Of a DNA stretch of 64,000 nucleotides, positions 1 to 13,800 are shown piece after piece. Location: NCBI RefSeq assembly GCF_030272615.1, contig NC_081415.1:627007740-627071739 (forward strand), written 5' to 3'. How positions within the stretch are numbered: the first letter of the stretch is position 1; each line of letters begins with the position of its first letter. The notes under the pieces are model-generated. The model saw only the letters and a program-made list of their open reading frames with translations, ran no database searches and had not been told where the DNA came from. The translations under genes were made by a program, and so were the position numbers. This DNA comes from Cryptomeria japonica. Its lineage: Eukaryota; Streptophyta; Pinopsida; Cupressales; Cupressaceae.

Positions 1-2598
1 GCGACTTTGTCAAAACCTTGATGGTCGGAACCAGAGGCCCAAAGAAAATCCCACAAAAGTCTTTCCAACTTTATGTAAGAGGCCTTGGAAGGAGCCCAAC
101 ATGAAGAGCAATAGATATGAGTGGCAGCCAAAACCTTCGAACAAATTTGAAATTTGCCAGCTAGAGAGAGAGGCTTGGCTATCTAATAGGCTATTTTTTT
201 CTCAATCTTGGCTAAAACAACATTCCAAAGATCCATAGGCAAAGCTTGAAAGGCAAAAGGAATGCCCAGAAAGCAAAATTTTTCCTATGATGAAACCATT
301 TCCAACCATATTGAAGAATCCAAGGTGGGGCGAGAAGAAAAGACTGCATATAACATTGCGTCTTGTGCCATTGAATGGTCGAGATGGAAGCCAAGAAAAA
401 AGTGTCCAGACATTGAAGAGAAACCTGAACATTATCTTCTTCCTCAATGAGAGTGAGAAAGGAGTCATCCACAAAATGGCCATTGGCAAGTTAAGAAGGT
501 GACTCAGGCAGGGAGATTCCACAGACACGTCCAACATAAATGGTGTTAGCAATTAAGTACCCAAAACCCTCCGCCACAAGAACATATAAAGTAGGAGCTA
601 GAGGAAAGCAGGATCTGAAAAGGCCAAAAGCCTCAGGCTAATGGCCATTGATGGTGATGTAGGTCGAGGAATCTCCAAATAACATCTGGACAGACTGAAT
701 GAATCTGGGGCCGAAGCCAAGAGCTTTAAGCATAGCCAAAATAAATGGCCACTCAATGCAATCATATTCTTTAGCGAAGTCAATCTTAAGGAAGACTGCC
801 CATTGTTTGGAGCATCGGGCCCATTCCATCCCTTCCCAAACAAAAATAATATTATCTAGAATAAACCTAGACTTGATAAATCTAGTCTGCTCCAAATGAA
901 CAATCAAAGGTAGGAGATGATGAATCTTGAGAGACAAGGATTTGACAATGATCTTATACGAGACATTGAGAAAGGTATATAGGCCTCCAACTGCAATTGT
1001 CCTCTGGATCCCCAGCCTTAGGGATAAACTTGATGTTACCCTAGTTAAGCATCTTTCCCAGGGACTGGGAATGAAAAGCTTCAAGGTAGACCTTATGTAG
1101 GTTAGGTCCAACACAAGGGCAAAGGGCTTTGTAGAACTCGTAAGGGAAACCATCACACCCTGGGGCTTTATCATCTACCATAGAAAAAATAGCTTCCTTG
1201 AGATCATCAATGGTCAGTAAGAGATCACAAAAGGTCTGATGAGACTCGGAAAGGCTTTTGGGAACAACAACTAAACAATCTTGCAAAGCTTGGGCTCTGG
1301 CCAAAGAGTTTCCCTATGCTGTGAACACCTTCTCATAATTACAGACAAAAGCTTGCAGAATATCAGGTAGCTCGGTGACAACAGCATGCCCCTCTTTGAT
1401 TTTCTTAATCCCTATAGAGGTATGATAAGCGTGCAAAGCTAGGAAAAATTATTTGGAGGCCCTTGTCACCCACCTTGAGCCAATGTAATCTGGCTTTGAT
1501 TTGAGCTCCTCTGGTCGAGTAATTATCTGCAACTTATTTTTGATGATGGAACTGGGCTAACCGAAGTTGAAAGTTAGAATCAAAAGGATTTGAGGCTAGA
1601 GCTTCTATGGAAGCACAAAGATCTTTGGTGGTCATGTCATATGAGCACCTGTGGTACATGGAAAGTTGTCTACCATAAATGCACAGAAACCTCGCAGAGT
1701 GGTTAATGCAATCATTCCACCACACAATCCAACCAGTGTGATGATGAGGCCTTGGTTCCAAATTCCAAAACCCTTTGAATGTGGGCCATCATGGCCTAAT
1801 GATGCAAGAGAGATGTGTTGAGGTAGAACTACATCTTTGAAGGATGTGACCTAGATGGCTACCATTCAATGCTAAAATTTATGGGGAAGTGATCGGACAA
1901 CATCACATCAAAAAGAGGAGAGATGGGTAGATCTTGACCTTCAGAAAAAGAAAAAAAAGATTGCACGATTATCATAGCATGATCAAACCTTTTAAATATT
2001 TTGTCTAAGCTAGCTCTGAAATTAGACCAAGTGTTCCAGACCCCACCTAGGTGGTGGCAGTGTTGGGTTTAAAAAGACCCAACTTATTACACATATAGTA
2101 CCAGGCTTCCCTCTCGCCAGCTGTCCATTGAAAAGGCAAAATATCATCCTTGTCGGTCGCCACCTCAACCATATTGAAGTCACCACACGTGACCCAAGTT
2201 GCAGGTGGTAGAGTATCAACAATCCAGTGCCATAAGTCTGATCTATTGACCACATCATTGGGAGCATAAACATTAAAAATCCCAACAGAATGATTATCAA
2301 TTGACAACAAAACCCATACAACACATTGCATGGGATTAGAACCATGAGAAATAACTTCACAAAGCCAATGAGGTGAAAGGAGAGTAGCAACTCCACCTCG
2401 ACCAACCTCATGCTAGGAAGCAAAAACTAGGCTATCCGACAAAATAACATGGCATTCAGCAGAAAGCATGAAACCAACAATTTTGACTTCTTGAAGGCAA
2501 AGAACATCTAGGCCTAAAATACGTTGATGAACATCTCTAACAGAATACTTTCTGGTGAGGTCTATGAGACTTCGAACATTCCATGAGATGTAATTCAT
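1..2598 (-). pseudogene. LINE ORF2: AP-like endonuclease and reverse transcriptase, partial
   Basis: The start ATG at 2,598 opens with MNYISWNVRSL and soon LDVLCLQEVK, the first two motifs of the endonuclease/exonuclease/phosphatase fold. FNVYAPND and CGDFNMVE (about 2,270-2,160) are the next two. A linker containing WWNDCINHSARFL follows near 1,730. The RT begins around 1,200 with KAPGCDGFPYEFYK. After a frameshift near 980 it continues with TRFIKSRFILDNI and LKIDFAKEYDCIEW (fingers/palm, first catalytic Asp). The catalytic FVDD box lies at about 470-459. Stops occur inside the endonuclease and between endonuclease and RT. The protein runs off the window at position 1. Role: nicking of target DNA and first-strand synthesis, now inactive. 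Confidence 0.88.
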
Positions 2599-3814
2599 GA
2601 AAAATCTTGAAAGTCATCCTCATCCCCAAGAGAGGAGAAGCTATTGCGCAAAAAATATGAAATGAGACCGAGAAGAGAGTCCCCACCGAAAATAACTCTT
2701 CTTTTCTCTGAACCACCATCTGCTATCTTAGCATGCCCAGAAGGGTTGCAAGAGCAGTGCAGAGAGTGTGGAGAAAAAATAGCAAATGCAGACTAAGGAG
2801 TGTTAACCCAAGGGGTTCAAGTGGCACCCTCAGAAGAATCCTTCCCTTGCTGGCCAGGGTTTAAAACCGAAACAAATGACGTAGAGACCGCCTGGGCAGA
2901 TGATGCCTACGTAGGAGACTCTGCCGTCGACTGAGAACTTGATCTGACAGGTGGCTTTTGGGTAGAAGACACAAATTTATTGCCTTTTTGAACCACAATG
3001 GTCCATTCATCCTTCTTAGCTCCCTCCACAAGTCGAGAGTTGGTTTCCTTAACAGGGGGTTTCGTTTTCGGAATAGCCAAGGGACAATCCTTGATTTTGT
3101 GCTCCATCGACTGGCACCAATAGCAAGTGTTGGGAATGTTCAAATAAAGCACCTTCTGGGTGAAGGTATTTCCACCCACTTGAATATCAACAGTTTCTTT
3201 CACATCATGGGAAAGGTCGACCTCAATTCAGATCCTCTTTTGAGGGTGAGCAATAAAAAACCGGTCTGGTTCAAGACAAATAACTTTGCCAATAGACTAA
3301 GCAATATTTTGCATGAAAGGCCGACAAGGCAAAGGAAAACTAGGGAACTCAACCCAAACTGGGACTCTCAAATTTTTATCATCTGAGACAAAAAAGTCTC
3401 AAGACCAATGCTAGAAAACCAGAAGGGAAGACCAAACAGTCCATGGCCCATGAGAGAGGATAGGCTCAACATGGGAAGAGTTCGAGAAGAGAAACAAAAA
3501 GAAGCCATTGGTGAGGCTTTGGATGCCATCAAGCTGGAATCCATGAGAAGACCAGGCTTTGGCAACCCAATCATGGAGCATGCTTTCAGGAGGGATCCTA
3601 CCCACAAAATAACCTATCACAGTGCATTTTTCAATCCACTCACAGGCATTATCAAAATCTTTAATAGTAAGCACAACATCAGGTGAGGACATACCTTGTG
3701 AAACACTTTCTGGAAACAAATTTCTAAGGGCATTTGTTCTGAGGTGCCATGAGGGTCCGTTGCAACAACTCCAGAACCAACATCAATTGTTGGGCTAAAG
3801 TTGGCCGAAGCCAT
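2595..3814 (-). pseudogene. LINE ORF1: DUF4283-like RNA-binding protein with zinc knuckle
   Basis: The likely start is the ATG at 3,814 (MASANFSPTIDVG). The frame is lost near 3,720 and continues in another frame with a DUF4283-type segment (CEWIEKCTVIGYFVGRIPPE, roughly 3,640-3,570) and typical downstream residues ILSHGPWTV. Near 3,160-3,110 there is a perfect CX2CX4HX4C zinc knuckle (CYWCQSMEHKIKDC). The rest is a basic, Ser/Thr/Pro-rich tail with several stops (one near 3,405, one near 2,907 and more below). The frame that carries the DUF4283-like and zinc-knuckle parts ends in a TGA at 2,597-2,595, overlapping the ORF2 ATG by 4 nt. Known ORF1 proteins of this type bind the LINE RNA. Here the gene is broken. 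Confidence 0.85.
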
Positions 3815-3815
3815 A

Positions 3816-5701
3816 ATAAACTCTAGAATTTCGTAGTAAATGCGGTCTGAAAAAAATCAGTACACAACCTCAAACCCTAGCCATAGAAGGAAAGTTTGAA
3901 AATTCCTTGAGACTTTGTTAGCATTTAGCATTGTTGTAAAAAACTTTAAAAAGGATGATGCTATGTTTCAAAATATGATAAAGGTAAAAGTGAAGTAATA
4001 AGTTTTCGGTATTTTTAATGCACCAAACCAAATTGGAATGAGCCTTCTCTTCAATCATGTTATTGCAAAGAGTCTAATGTGAAGCCACATAAGTATTACA
4101 AAATAAATACTGACAGAATAACCATTTCATGACAATAAAACACCAATAAAGTTGTGTGTATTGATGAAGTCCCTTCTATAGAAAAACCATATGGCAAGCA
4201 CACTAATATAAAGTTTTCAAATTGCATATAGACTTAAGGGAAAGGGATTGTACAAAGTGGAGATTACACTATTCATCTTATTACTGTATGAAACACTCTA
4301 ATACAAAAAGGAAGAGTAGAGGGAACTTCACCAAGCATCCAATAGAATTTGTTTGTATCCTTGGTGGTGATCTTGAATTAGAGTGGAGATCAATTACAAC
4401 AAGTTTGTTATATGACATTGTTTTAAAGAATAAAAGAAACGGTAAAAAGGACTATGTTATTCACAAATAGAGTTTTTTATTTGGGAATTCAATGAGTTTG
4501 ATGAAAGTATTGTTCTTTTACACTATCCAAAATGAAAAAGATGAATTTTTTGAAAAGGATTTAGAAACTTTCACACAAATGTTATTGACAAGGTGCAATA
4601 AGATGTTAAGAAATGTCTCAAAGATGTATCATCTCATCAAACGATGAAGTTTCCCTTCTAATAGTAGCTAAATACTTAGGATTACTATTTCATAGGAGAA
4701 CTACCACAAGTGTCATTTTACATGAGTCACATGTTGAAGGACTAGGCTCTATATAAGATGTTGAATACAAAATACTAAACGTCTTCGAGTTTAGAAACTC
4801 AAGGAAGTGGTAGCTTGTTCTATATGCTCATCCAAGTGGCCAACTGGTTTTATATTGTAAGGGTGTTGACATTTCCATTTATTAGAGATTGGAAAACAAC
4901 AAGAGCACAATTACAGTTGCCACCTAGAACCACCTAGAAAAATTTGCATCTAAAGGCCTTAGAACACTCTGGGTTGCTTAATGATTTCTTGATTTTAATA
5001 TGCACCAATCATGTAAAGCCTCAAAAACTATTTACTTGTCATTTTTAAGCTAGAACATATTATTTTATTACAAAGTTCACTAATTTGAATGTTTTAACCG
5101 ATTATTAAGCTAAAACATATGTGTACAAGAGTTACTCTGTAATTTATCTTCTAAACTTTATAGAACTCTCGAATATAAAGAGGGACTTGCAAAACTGAAA
5201 GGACTTTATAGGGAGAGTTATTTGTTGTAAAAATTTTTAGAAAGGGCATTCAGTTCTCAAGGAGAAGGAGACCAAATATTTTTCTTTCCATGCACAATCT
5301 TTTGTATAAACACGTAGGAATCTTTGAGCTTTCCATTTTATCAAATAAATAAAGTGATAATTTAAATTTGATCTTGTTTATTCTCTTTATTGATTACAAA
5401 TCTTCCTGTGTGAATAAAATATCATTGTTTGATTTTTTCTCTATTGTATCTGGTTGTGAATATATGTGTTTTTACAGAATCTGTAAGTTATAATTTGCTC
5501 ATGTAGTTAGAAATAATTATCGATCTTTCTATTGATTATCATTCATAGGTGCTGAGTGGATGATCTATGCGTCATTTGTCTGTATTCCTTATTTTATTCT
5601 AAGTTTTTAATCACATTTGTATCATTTCTATGTACAACCATTCAAGAAAAATTATAATAACATTTACTTCTAAATGTTCATTTATCTCGATCTTCTAAAT
5701 A
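3816..5701. other. unassigned AT-rich stretch between LINE and inverted repeat
   Basis: No recognisable protein was found. The only open stretch of any length (4,222-4,470, plus) shows no motif I know. The part around 5,150-5,440 has features seen in LTR ends (a TATA-like tatagg/aataaag succession and an AATAAA at 5,345) but no terminal TG/CA pair or TSD could be fixed. It may be an old LTR or the flank of one of the neighbours. Confidence 0.3.
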
Positions 5702-8700
5702 TTTGTCCCTGACAAGGTTTCACAAACCCAATGAATATCTGATGCCCAATCAAAAATAAAAATTCTATTTGGTGCTAACTCACTTTGTATTAACAGTGAA
5801 ATATTAAAGTTGAGGTTGGTGTGATTAATGCACCAGCATAAAGAGGATTATATGCCCTAATAACTCAATTTTAGAGACAATTGCAAGTGACGAAGGAGTT
5901 TCACAAAGTTCAAAGAGCAAAAAATTGAGGAAGAAATTGTGCACAAGTTTGAACGAGGATTTATTTTTGCACCACAACATGACAAGGAAGTAAGCATTTG
6001 TTCAAATTTATGAGAGGCCCATGTTAGTGTGTCTTTTTTGAAATTCTTAGTGTGAAATCAATCAAAACAAGTTCAAACTCTATCAATTTTTTTTCTGAAA
6101 TTCTTTCTATGTTAGAAAGTACACTACCTAAAATTGGAGACACCAAATTGGGGCATGTTAATTTAGAATTTTGGGAAAAGGTTAATCATCCAAATATGCA
6201 TCTCATTACATAGAGGTTTGCTTGAAACTACTACATTTCTAGTTGCAGTACAATTTACAAACTTATTTTTAGAATGCATAAATAGGTACAACCCAGATAC
6301 CAGGGAGATAAGGACTAGTGATGACAAGGTCTTAATTACTCTACAAAGAGTCACAATTAGATGGTATTTTAGGCTTTTGGAAAGGGTTGTATTTTCATAT
6401 TGGGACTTTACAATTTAATGGTCACAATATAATGAGAAAAAAAGGGGTATTGTAGAAACATAATTCCCAAAGAGTGGTTCATAGTATTGAAGAAAGGGCA
6501 AGCCAAATTTTCCAAGACCATACACAAGTCTTATTTTAAAGGGGAAATTATTGACATCATAATTATGTTGCATAGGTTGTAGGGCAATATGAACACATGC
6601 AGGACTTTGAAAATTGAATATTTTTCTTTTTACAAATCATATGCATTTGACAAAAATACCGAGATTGGGCCAACCAGAACCTAATCAATAATAGGCTTCA
6701 TTCAATTATTTCAAATTTTGCTCTCATTTTTTTTACGTGTCTTCTTATATGTTATATGCACTAGCTTGCATGATGTTGTGGTCTGGGTTTAAACATGTGT
6801 TGAGAAACATGATAACAACATCTAGATCTACAATTACTACCTCGACTTGCAATTAGAGAAAATTTACTTCAAATTCAAAAGGGTAAATGATGTATTTACA
6901 ATGAGATTGGTTAGAGAGTTACAAGGAGACTTAGGCCAAATAATTTTACTTGAGGTCATCTAGTTGATTAACCATTATGTGAGCCATTTCATACAATTTC
7001 AATATTTCACCTACATAATAATAGGAGGCTTTGATGGATTTCCACACAAGTTATTTAAGTATGTTGAAGATAAGTTTATTCTAAGTAAAATTTGTAGACA
7101 GGTCACTAAAGTGAATAAAAGGTGTGTCGAGAGAAAGAAGACATGGATTCAATTCCCTATTGGGCTTGGACATTACATATGTAAGTCACATTCAAATGCC
7201 CTAAATATTGAAAGAGCCTTGATAAAACAAATTATTTCTACTTATGATCACTACAAGTTTCCAATTGGTAGTAAATGTTTTGTGAAGAATAATCTACACC
7301 TAGGCTCTCTTTCCATCACATGCTTGATATGGAGGATTATTGTGTAGATTATTTGGATGATTATTAGGTAAGAAAAAGGAGTTGGATGAGGATGAGCTTG
7401 GGAAAAATTGTCACCTTTCGATTAGGTTGGGACATAGATAAGGTGGAAGATGATGAGTTAGACCTAATTGATCCCATCTACAGTTCTAACATCCAAATGC
7501 AACCCATAGTTTATGTTGATTGGATCCTAAAAGAGCCTAAATATCTTCAAGAAATGACTATCGTGGTCTTGAGAAGAACCCATCTATGGTTGGCCAAGAA
7601 AAAGGAAGAGACCTCAAATGTCTATACCAAAGGAGCACAAAAGGTACAAGATCAAGATAATACTAGCTTTGTAGAGACTTCTTCCTCAATCCCAACTAGA
7701 TGAATTGTTGCTCTAGGTGGAAGAAGAGGTGGAGATGAGTTTCTTTGAAATAATAAGTTCCCAAAGAAGACTTTTGGAGATGGTCCACCTAAGGATACCA
7801 GGGCAAGTGAAAAAGAAAAGGAGGATGCATGAAAAGGAAAGGAGAAAGAGGGTGACATAGAGAAACATAATGAGAATACAAGGGAACGAGAGAAAGAAAT
7901 CATAATAACAGAGATAGATTTTTACAAGCCTTCACAAGAATCTGAAAAGACTCCTCAAAAATATAAGGCTTCTCCTTCTTTTGGCTTCAATTTGTAGAAT
8001 ATAATGAAAACTCCCCCACTTGAGAGATCCCTCTAGATTACTAGATTGGTTCATTGAAAAGTGGTCTAGGTTCTTCTTCTTCTCCATCTTGGTTGGAGAA
8101 TACACTGTCAAAGAAGAGGGAAGTTGAACTTGTGAAATCACTAATCGATAATATTGTAGGGAAATTGTTGTATCTCCCAAGGCCAAAAATTTAAAAACTA
8201 CTTCCAAATTGATGGAAGATGAAAATTTTGAACACTTTTTTATAAAGATTGCACTAAGTATAAAAGGAGCCCATCCAAGCCATTTTTGCCAATTTTAATA
8301 TGAATAGGGTATACCTAGGGCCTCCAAGTAAAGACAAAGATGTACACAATTTCCAAGTGACTTCCACCAAATTGATCAAGAAAACTAAAAAGGATAAACA
8401 TGAAAAAGAAGAACTGAAGGCAATAGTAAGATTGCTTACTAGTTGCTTAAAGTCACCTATGGATCAATCTACTCAACCTATTATCTCATTCGGAGCCCCT
8501 TTCAATGCTAGTTCTAATGTTGGTAAGGAAATGATGAACAAAGTGTAAAATGATAGTTTCTTTGGCAAAGCTACCCAACGAAGGATTAAAAAGGTGAAAG
8601 CCAAAAGGATTCCCTTTATTGAGAATATGAGGAAACTATACAATGATATAATTGTAACTTTCAATGGTGTTAATACTGAAACAAGAAAAATGAAGCCGCA

Positions 8701-10075
8701 TGGTAACAGTTAGGATAGGAACTCAAAGAGATCTTTGAGATGGACATGGGTAAAGCTATCATAGAAAATATTGTCACAAATTACAAAGAAACTCAATGTA
8801 TCATATATAAAGAAATCATCAAATGGAAAGATACCAAGCAAAACATCAAGGAGCAAGACAAGTTACTTAAATATTACAATTGAATGTTAGTTGACGTGGC
8901 CCAAGAATTTGAAGATATTGAGTGCCAAATCAATAAGATGTGTTTAAATTTGAGTTTGAAAACACCATTGACTCTCTCTCAAACCCAAATACATTCAATG
9001 AGGAGAATTTGAATAAACTAGAAAGGATCGATTCAACTTTACCTTGATATGAAGGTCACCTGGGACCAAAATTCTCAGCCAAAGACTTACAGAAGCTCGA
9101 GACTCTAAATATACTTATCCCTTATCAAGAAGGAATTCAAACAGTGGTAAAGGTTGTACAAGATTACAAAGAATTTCAAGTATCACATTAGTAGGATCAA
9201 GCCAATGTGGATCAACAATAAGTGCCACATTAGCCTTAGTGGCTTCTTCCTTTGCATTATACAATTTTAATGTTTAATATTTCATTTATGTATTTTTAAA
9301 ACTTTATTTAAGTGGCTCTATTAAAGAATCAATTTTAAGATACTATGGGTAGTTACAATGTTAGATACTATAAATATGTAGTTGTTGGAATACTGAAGGG
9401 CCCAAAATTTTGATCCCCATTGCATTGTAGTGCAAGAGTGAGAAATGATCAAAGTGAAGATCAATGAAATTTTGTTGTGTCTTTAAGAATTTCTTTGTTT
9501 GTGTGCATGGGAATTGAATGTCACTTAATATTGTTTTACGTTTTTTAGCTTATGCAATTTGAATATCATTTTCTTTTTGAATGTTCGTATTCATATAAGT
9601 GAAATTCAAAATTTTCATTACACACATTAAGTTTTCAATCTTTATGTTGGATGTTAATGGTAATTACATTCGAAGATTGAATGGCCTGTAAGTCTCTAAT
9701 TGATACCTTTAAAGTTTATTATCTTATTTTAAACTTCTTTGCATTTGTGACATAGTGATGTGCAAGTGTTAGATGTCTTTGTGACTTTCTAGTTAAATGT
9801 ATACCCCTTTTTAATATTTTGAAAAAAAAAAATTAAAAAAATTGATCATACGAAGGGAGTTGTACCTTTCTAAAATTCAGAGGGGAACTAGTTGATAGTT
9901 TACCCAATTGTTTGTTAGCATCTTGTCTTCAAATTTGGGCAAGTTAGAGTCAATTAATTTTTTGTTTTGAAAAGACAAATCTATATTTAGAAGATCAAGA
10001 TAAATTATAAATATTAAATTTTATTTTTGAATGGGCATTGAATATTCCCCAATAAAGTTGCCAAAATTGTTTTGG
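5702..10075 (+). mobile_element. left arm of a giant inverted repeat; possible TIR-type element
   Basis: From about 5,702 inwards the sequence is matched in reverse complement by the stretch ending near 17,925, and the match runs to a centre near 10,030. Examples are 5,715-5,800 against 17,830-17,910 and 9,660-9,990 against 10,080-10,400. The left end (aatgaatatctgatgccca, near 5,737) also recurs inverted at the inner end (tgggcattgaatattcccc, near 10,036), so this arm alone has inverted termini. That would fit a DNA transposon, but no transposase catalytic motif is visible. The arm contains one decayed gene copy. Confidence 0.6.
6130..9240 (+). pseudogene. unrecognised repeat-borne gene family, copy A (decayed)
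   Basis: I do not recognise a named family. Three ordered blocks are shared with the other copies in the window. Block 1 (about 6,275-6,400) is RYNPDTREIRTSDDKVLITL. Block 2 (about 6,470-6,600) contains KKGQAKFSKTIHKSYFKGEI and later GNMNT. Block 3 (about 6,870-7,120) contains FKRVNDVFTMRLVRELQGDL and, near 7,000, FTYIIIGGFDGFPHKL. A charged, low-complexity part follows (7,386-7,900), then Lys-rich and helical stretches to about 9,200. The layout N-terminal globular blocks, charged linker, coiled-coil tail recalls plant transposon-associated proteins such as the PMD or putative-plant-transposon-protein groups, but that is only a resemblance. Many stops and frame changes make it non-functional. 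Confidence 0.55.
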
Positions 10076-10869
10076 TTAATAGATTTATCTTTTCAAAACA
10101 ATAAATGAACTAACTCTAACTTGTCCAAATGTAAAGACAAACTAGTGACAAATAGTAGAGTAAACTATTAACTATTTCCCCTCTAAATTTTAGAGAGTAC
10201 AACTCCCTTCATATGATCAAATATTTTTATTTTTGTTAATATTAAAAATGGTTATTCTTTTAATTAGAAAGTAGAAAAGATATCTAACACTTGCATATCA
10301 CCATATTACAAATGTGAAGAAGTATAAAATAAGATAATAAAATTTAAAGGTATCAACTAAAGATTCATATGCCATTAAATTTTAGAATGTCATCACCATT
10401 AACATCCAATGAAAAGAGTGAAAATTTAATTCATGAAATGGAAATTTTGAATATTTAGAAATTTACTGAGACTCTAAGATAAGTGAACATCACATATATG
10501 AATTCCAACATTCACAAAGGAATCAATATCAACATTCACAGAGGAAACAATATTCAGATTGCATATGCTCACAAACATAAAATAATATTAAGTAGCATTC
10601 AATTCTCATCTTCATAAACAAATAAATTCATAAAGGCACAACAAAATTTTAATGATCTCCACTTTGATCATTTCTCTCTTGCACTACAATGCAGCAAGGA
10701 ACAAAACTTTGGACCCTTCATCAGTCAAACAACTACATATTTATAATATCTAGCTTTGCAACTGCCCATAGTCTCTTGAAATTAATTCCTCAAAAGAATT
10801 ATTTAAATTAACTTTTTAAAATACATTGAAAAATATAAAACATTAAAAATTTATAGTAAATAAAGAAGC

Positions 10870-13800
10870 CACTAAGATTGAGGTAAAACTTGTTGATCCA
10901 TGTTGGCTTGATCCTATTGTTGTATTACTTGACATGCTTCATGATCTTGTAGATCATGTACCACTACTAAAATTCCTTCTTGATTAGGGATAACTACATT
11001 CTAATTCATGTGCTTCCATAAGGCTCTATTAGCTCGAATAACTTCATTTCTAGCAAATAATTTTATTGGGTGATCTTCATATCAAGACAAAGCTAAATTG
11101 TTCCTTTCTAGTTTATTCAAGTTATCCTCACTGAAAGTATTTGGTTTTGAGAGAGATTCAATTGTGTTATGAGACTCAAATTTCAACTCATCTGTGGTGT
11201 CATCTATAGAATTATCTTTCTTATCGATTTGACACTTATATCTTCAAATCCTTGGTCCATGTCAACTAACATCCAATTATAATATTTAAGTAACATGCCT
11301 TGCTCTTTGATGTTTTTCTTGAGGAAAGTATCTTTCCATTTGACTCTTTCTTTCCATATGATATATTTAGTTTATATGGAATCTATGATAATGTTTTCTA
11401 CAATAGATTTATCCAGACCCATCTTAATGATGTATTTGAGTTCTTTCCCTATTTGTAACCATACGGCTTCATCTTGCTTGGTTTTCTCAATTTAATATTA
11501 ACACCATTTTGATTTGCAATTAGATCAACATATAATTTCCTCATATTCTCAATAATTGGTATCCCTTTGAATTTCACCTTTTTAGTCCAACCTAGGTAGT
11601 TTTGTCAAAGAAAATATCATTTTTCACTTTGTTCATTGTTTCCTTACTAACATCAATATTGGGATCGAAAGAGGCTCCAGATGAGCTATCAGTTTGAGTA
11701 GATGGATCCACAAGTGACTTTAAGTAACTTGTAAGTAATCTTATTGTTGTATTATGTTCTTATTTTTCATATTTATCTTTTTATATTCTTTTAATCAATT
11801 TGGTGGTAGTCACTTGGAAATTGCGTGTCTCTGTCTCTACTTGGAGGCCCTAGGTATACCCTAGTCATATTAAAATCAGTAGTTTTGGCTTGGCTAGGAT
11901 CCTTTTGTACCAAGGGATGTGCAATATCTATAAATAGTTGCTCAAAATTTTCTTCTTTCATTAATCTAAGAGTAATTTTTAACTTTTTGGCCTTAGGAGA
12001 TACTCACAACAATTTCCCTACAATATCATCAATTGGCAATTTAATAGGTTTTGTGGAGGGGAAAAAGCGAGACTAGGTGACTAGGACCTAATCCCACTTT
12101 TTCCAACACATTGGGAATACAAAAGAGCCTAGGGAGATAGCTCACTTTGTCTACTTCTTGTGAGAAATAAATATCCAAGGATTATCTCTTAGGGTTTTTA
12201 TTCCTCTTGTTGTAAATGAGGGAAAGATGTGCAAAATAGGATGTTATTGATCAACTATACTAGGAGATAAACAATGAAGCGTACATAAACTGAAATTGCA
12301 GAAACTTGCAGATCTTAAATTGAGATACTTAAAGTAGAGAAGGGGGAGGAATTTGAATGTGTACCTAGTGTTGAAAAATGATCCAAACTAACTTGGACAG
12401 GAGTGCCACGCTTTGGTCCTATTTTGTCTAATAGGAGGCTACAACTGAGAGACTGCAAACTGAAGGTCTTGAGACACCACCCTACTAAAAATCACCTAAA
12501 AGTGGGGGTACTAGGGCACCACGCCCCTGTCCTAGTCAAGACTAGGGTTCTATGTCCCTGTCCCTGATGGTTGGGCAAATATGAGGCTCACAACTGTCCC
12601 TGTGTCTTCTGTTGATCCTGAAAGTCTCTCGGGTACCTGTACCTACACCTGCAACTGAAAAGAGAGGGTTTGGGTGGCTATGTAGGGTTTTTCCTTAGTC
12701 AAACCCCTTGTTTCAGTGATTTCAACCTCCACAAATAGTCGATATTGTATTGAAAATGTATGTGCTAGAACCTTGTGTCTATGCAAGATCCTAAATGAGA
12801 AAGATAAGAAACTAGAGTTACCCTACGCTTTGGAGAGTAAACCCTAAATGCTTGTAAATGTAAATGTGAATGTAAATGATAATGCCCTAAATAAAATGTA
12901 CTAAATGATCTAAAGCATGAATGTAAATGTGAAAATGAGTGTAAAAAATCTCATACAAAGACATGAAAATAACATGAAACCATACCAATCCCCAAGGGAG
13001 AGATATAAACCACTTGATCTCCTATTATTCTTCAATGTCTTCAAGGCTCCTAATTTATGATGAATACTTGATAAATATTTGATGAATTCTTGATGAATTT
13101 TGTTGAAGACTCCACATAAGCTTCTCTTTTGCTACATAGAAGGCTCTTTGTGATCGCTAGCTCTTTTCGCCAAAAACTCCTTTTCGTAGATTAGATTCGA
13201 TTAGGTTAGATCGATTCAAATGAAGAAATAGATCTCTTATTTATGAAACCATAGATCTTAATTTTGTTTATAGGCTGACCTAGGATTTGAGTTTCCTAGC
13301 AATTTCTTGGGTTTAAGCATTATAATATCATAGAATTATGCTCCCGAAATTTCAAGAAAAATGTCGGGGACTAGGTGCACTTTGCACCTAGTCCGACCAA
13401 ATTTTTCATGGCCATTATATATGATGATATTAGAGAGAATCCCAAAGTTACATCTTGTTTAGAGATGTTTTGACATGCGAAATCAGGCCTTAAAGGTCAA
13501 AATAAGACATAATTAGGGTTTATGATTTAATGATTTATTGGAGGAATAAAATAAAAGGAGCACTCTTAGGGTAAAGGGCCCAATTTTATGATGTATGAAG
13601 TGATGAAATATGACTTTATATTTAAATTAATTAATTAACTAAATGCTTAAAGGGAAACTACAATGCAAGATGCAAACACACTAAGGCGAGTGCTAAACTA
13701 AGCGTGGAAGTGTACAATTTACGATGGTACAAATTTAAATTTCCTCTTCTTTGACAAAGTACTCACCAAATAGGATGGAGAAGAAGAAGAACCTACACCA

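Larger units (their letters stand above)
1..3815 (-). mobile_element. LINE (L1-type non-LTR retrotransposon), decayed, 3' part outside the window
   Basis: Reading from 3,815 towards 1 there is an ORF1 with a DUF4283-like region and a CCHC zinc knuckle, followed by an ORF2 with an AP-type endonuclease and a reverse transcriptase. This order is that of plant L1-clade LINEs, which copy themselves by target-primed reverse transcription. The end of the RT, any RNase H, the 3' UTR and the poly-A tail lie beyond position 1. The 5' end is placed just upstream of the ORF1 start and is not defined by a target-site duplication. Both ORFs contain stops and frameshifts, so this copy cannot be autonomous. 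Confidence 0.9.

Noticed and set aside
2958-3386. Plus-strand open frame of 142 codons
   Set aside because: It runs opposite to the LINE ORF1 with its zinc knuckle and has no motif of its own.
12058-13736. aattt as a target-site duplication for the LTR-like insertion
   Set aside because: aattt follows the right end, but on the left it is not adjacent to a TG terminus, so the pair is not reliable.
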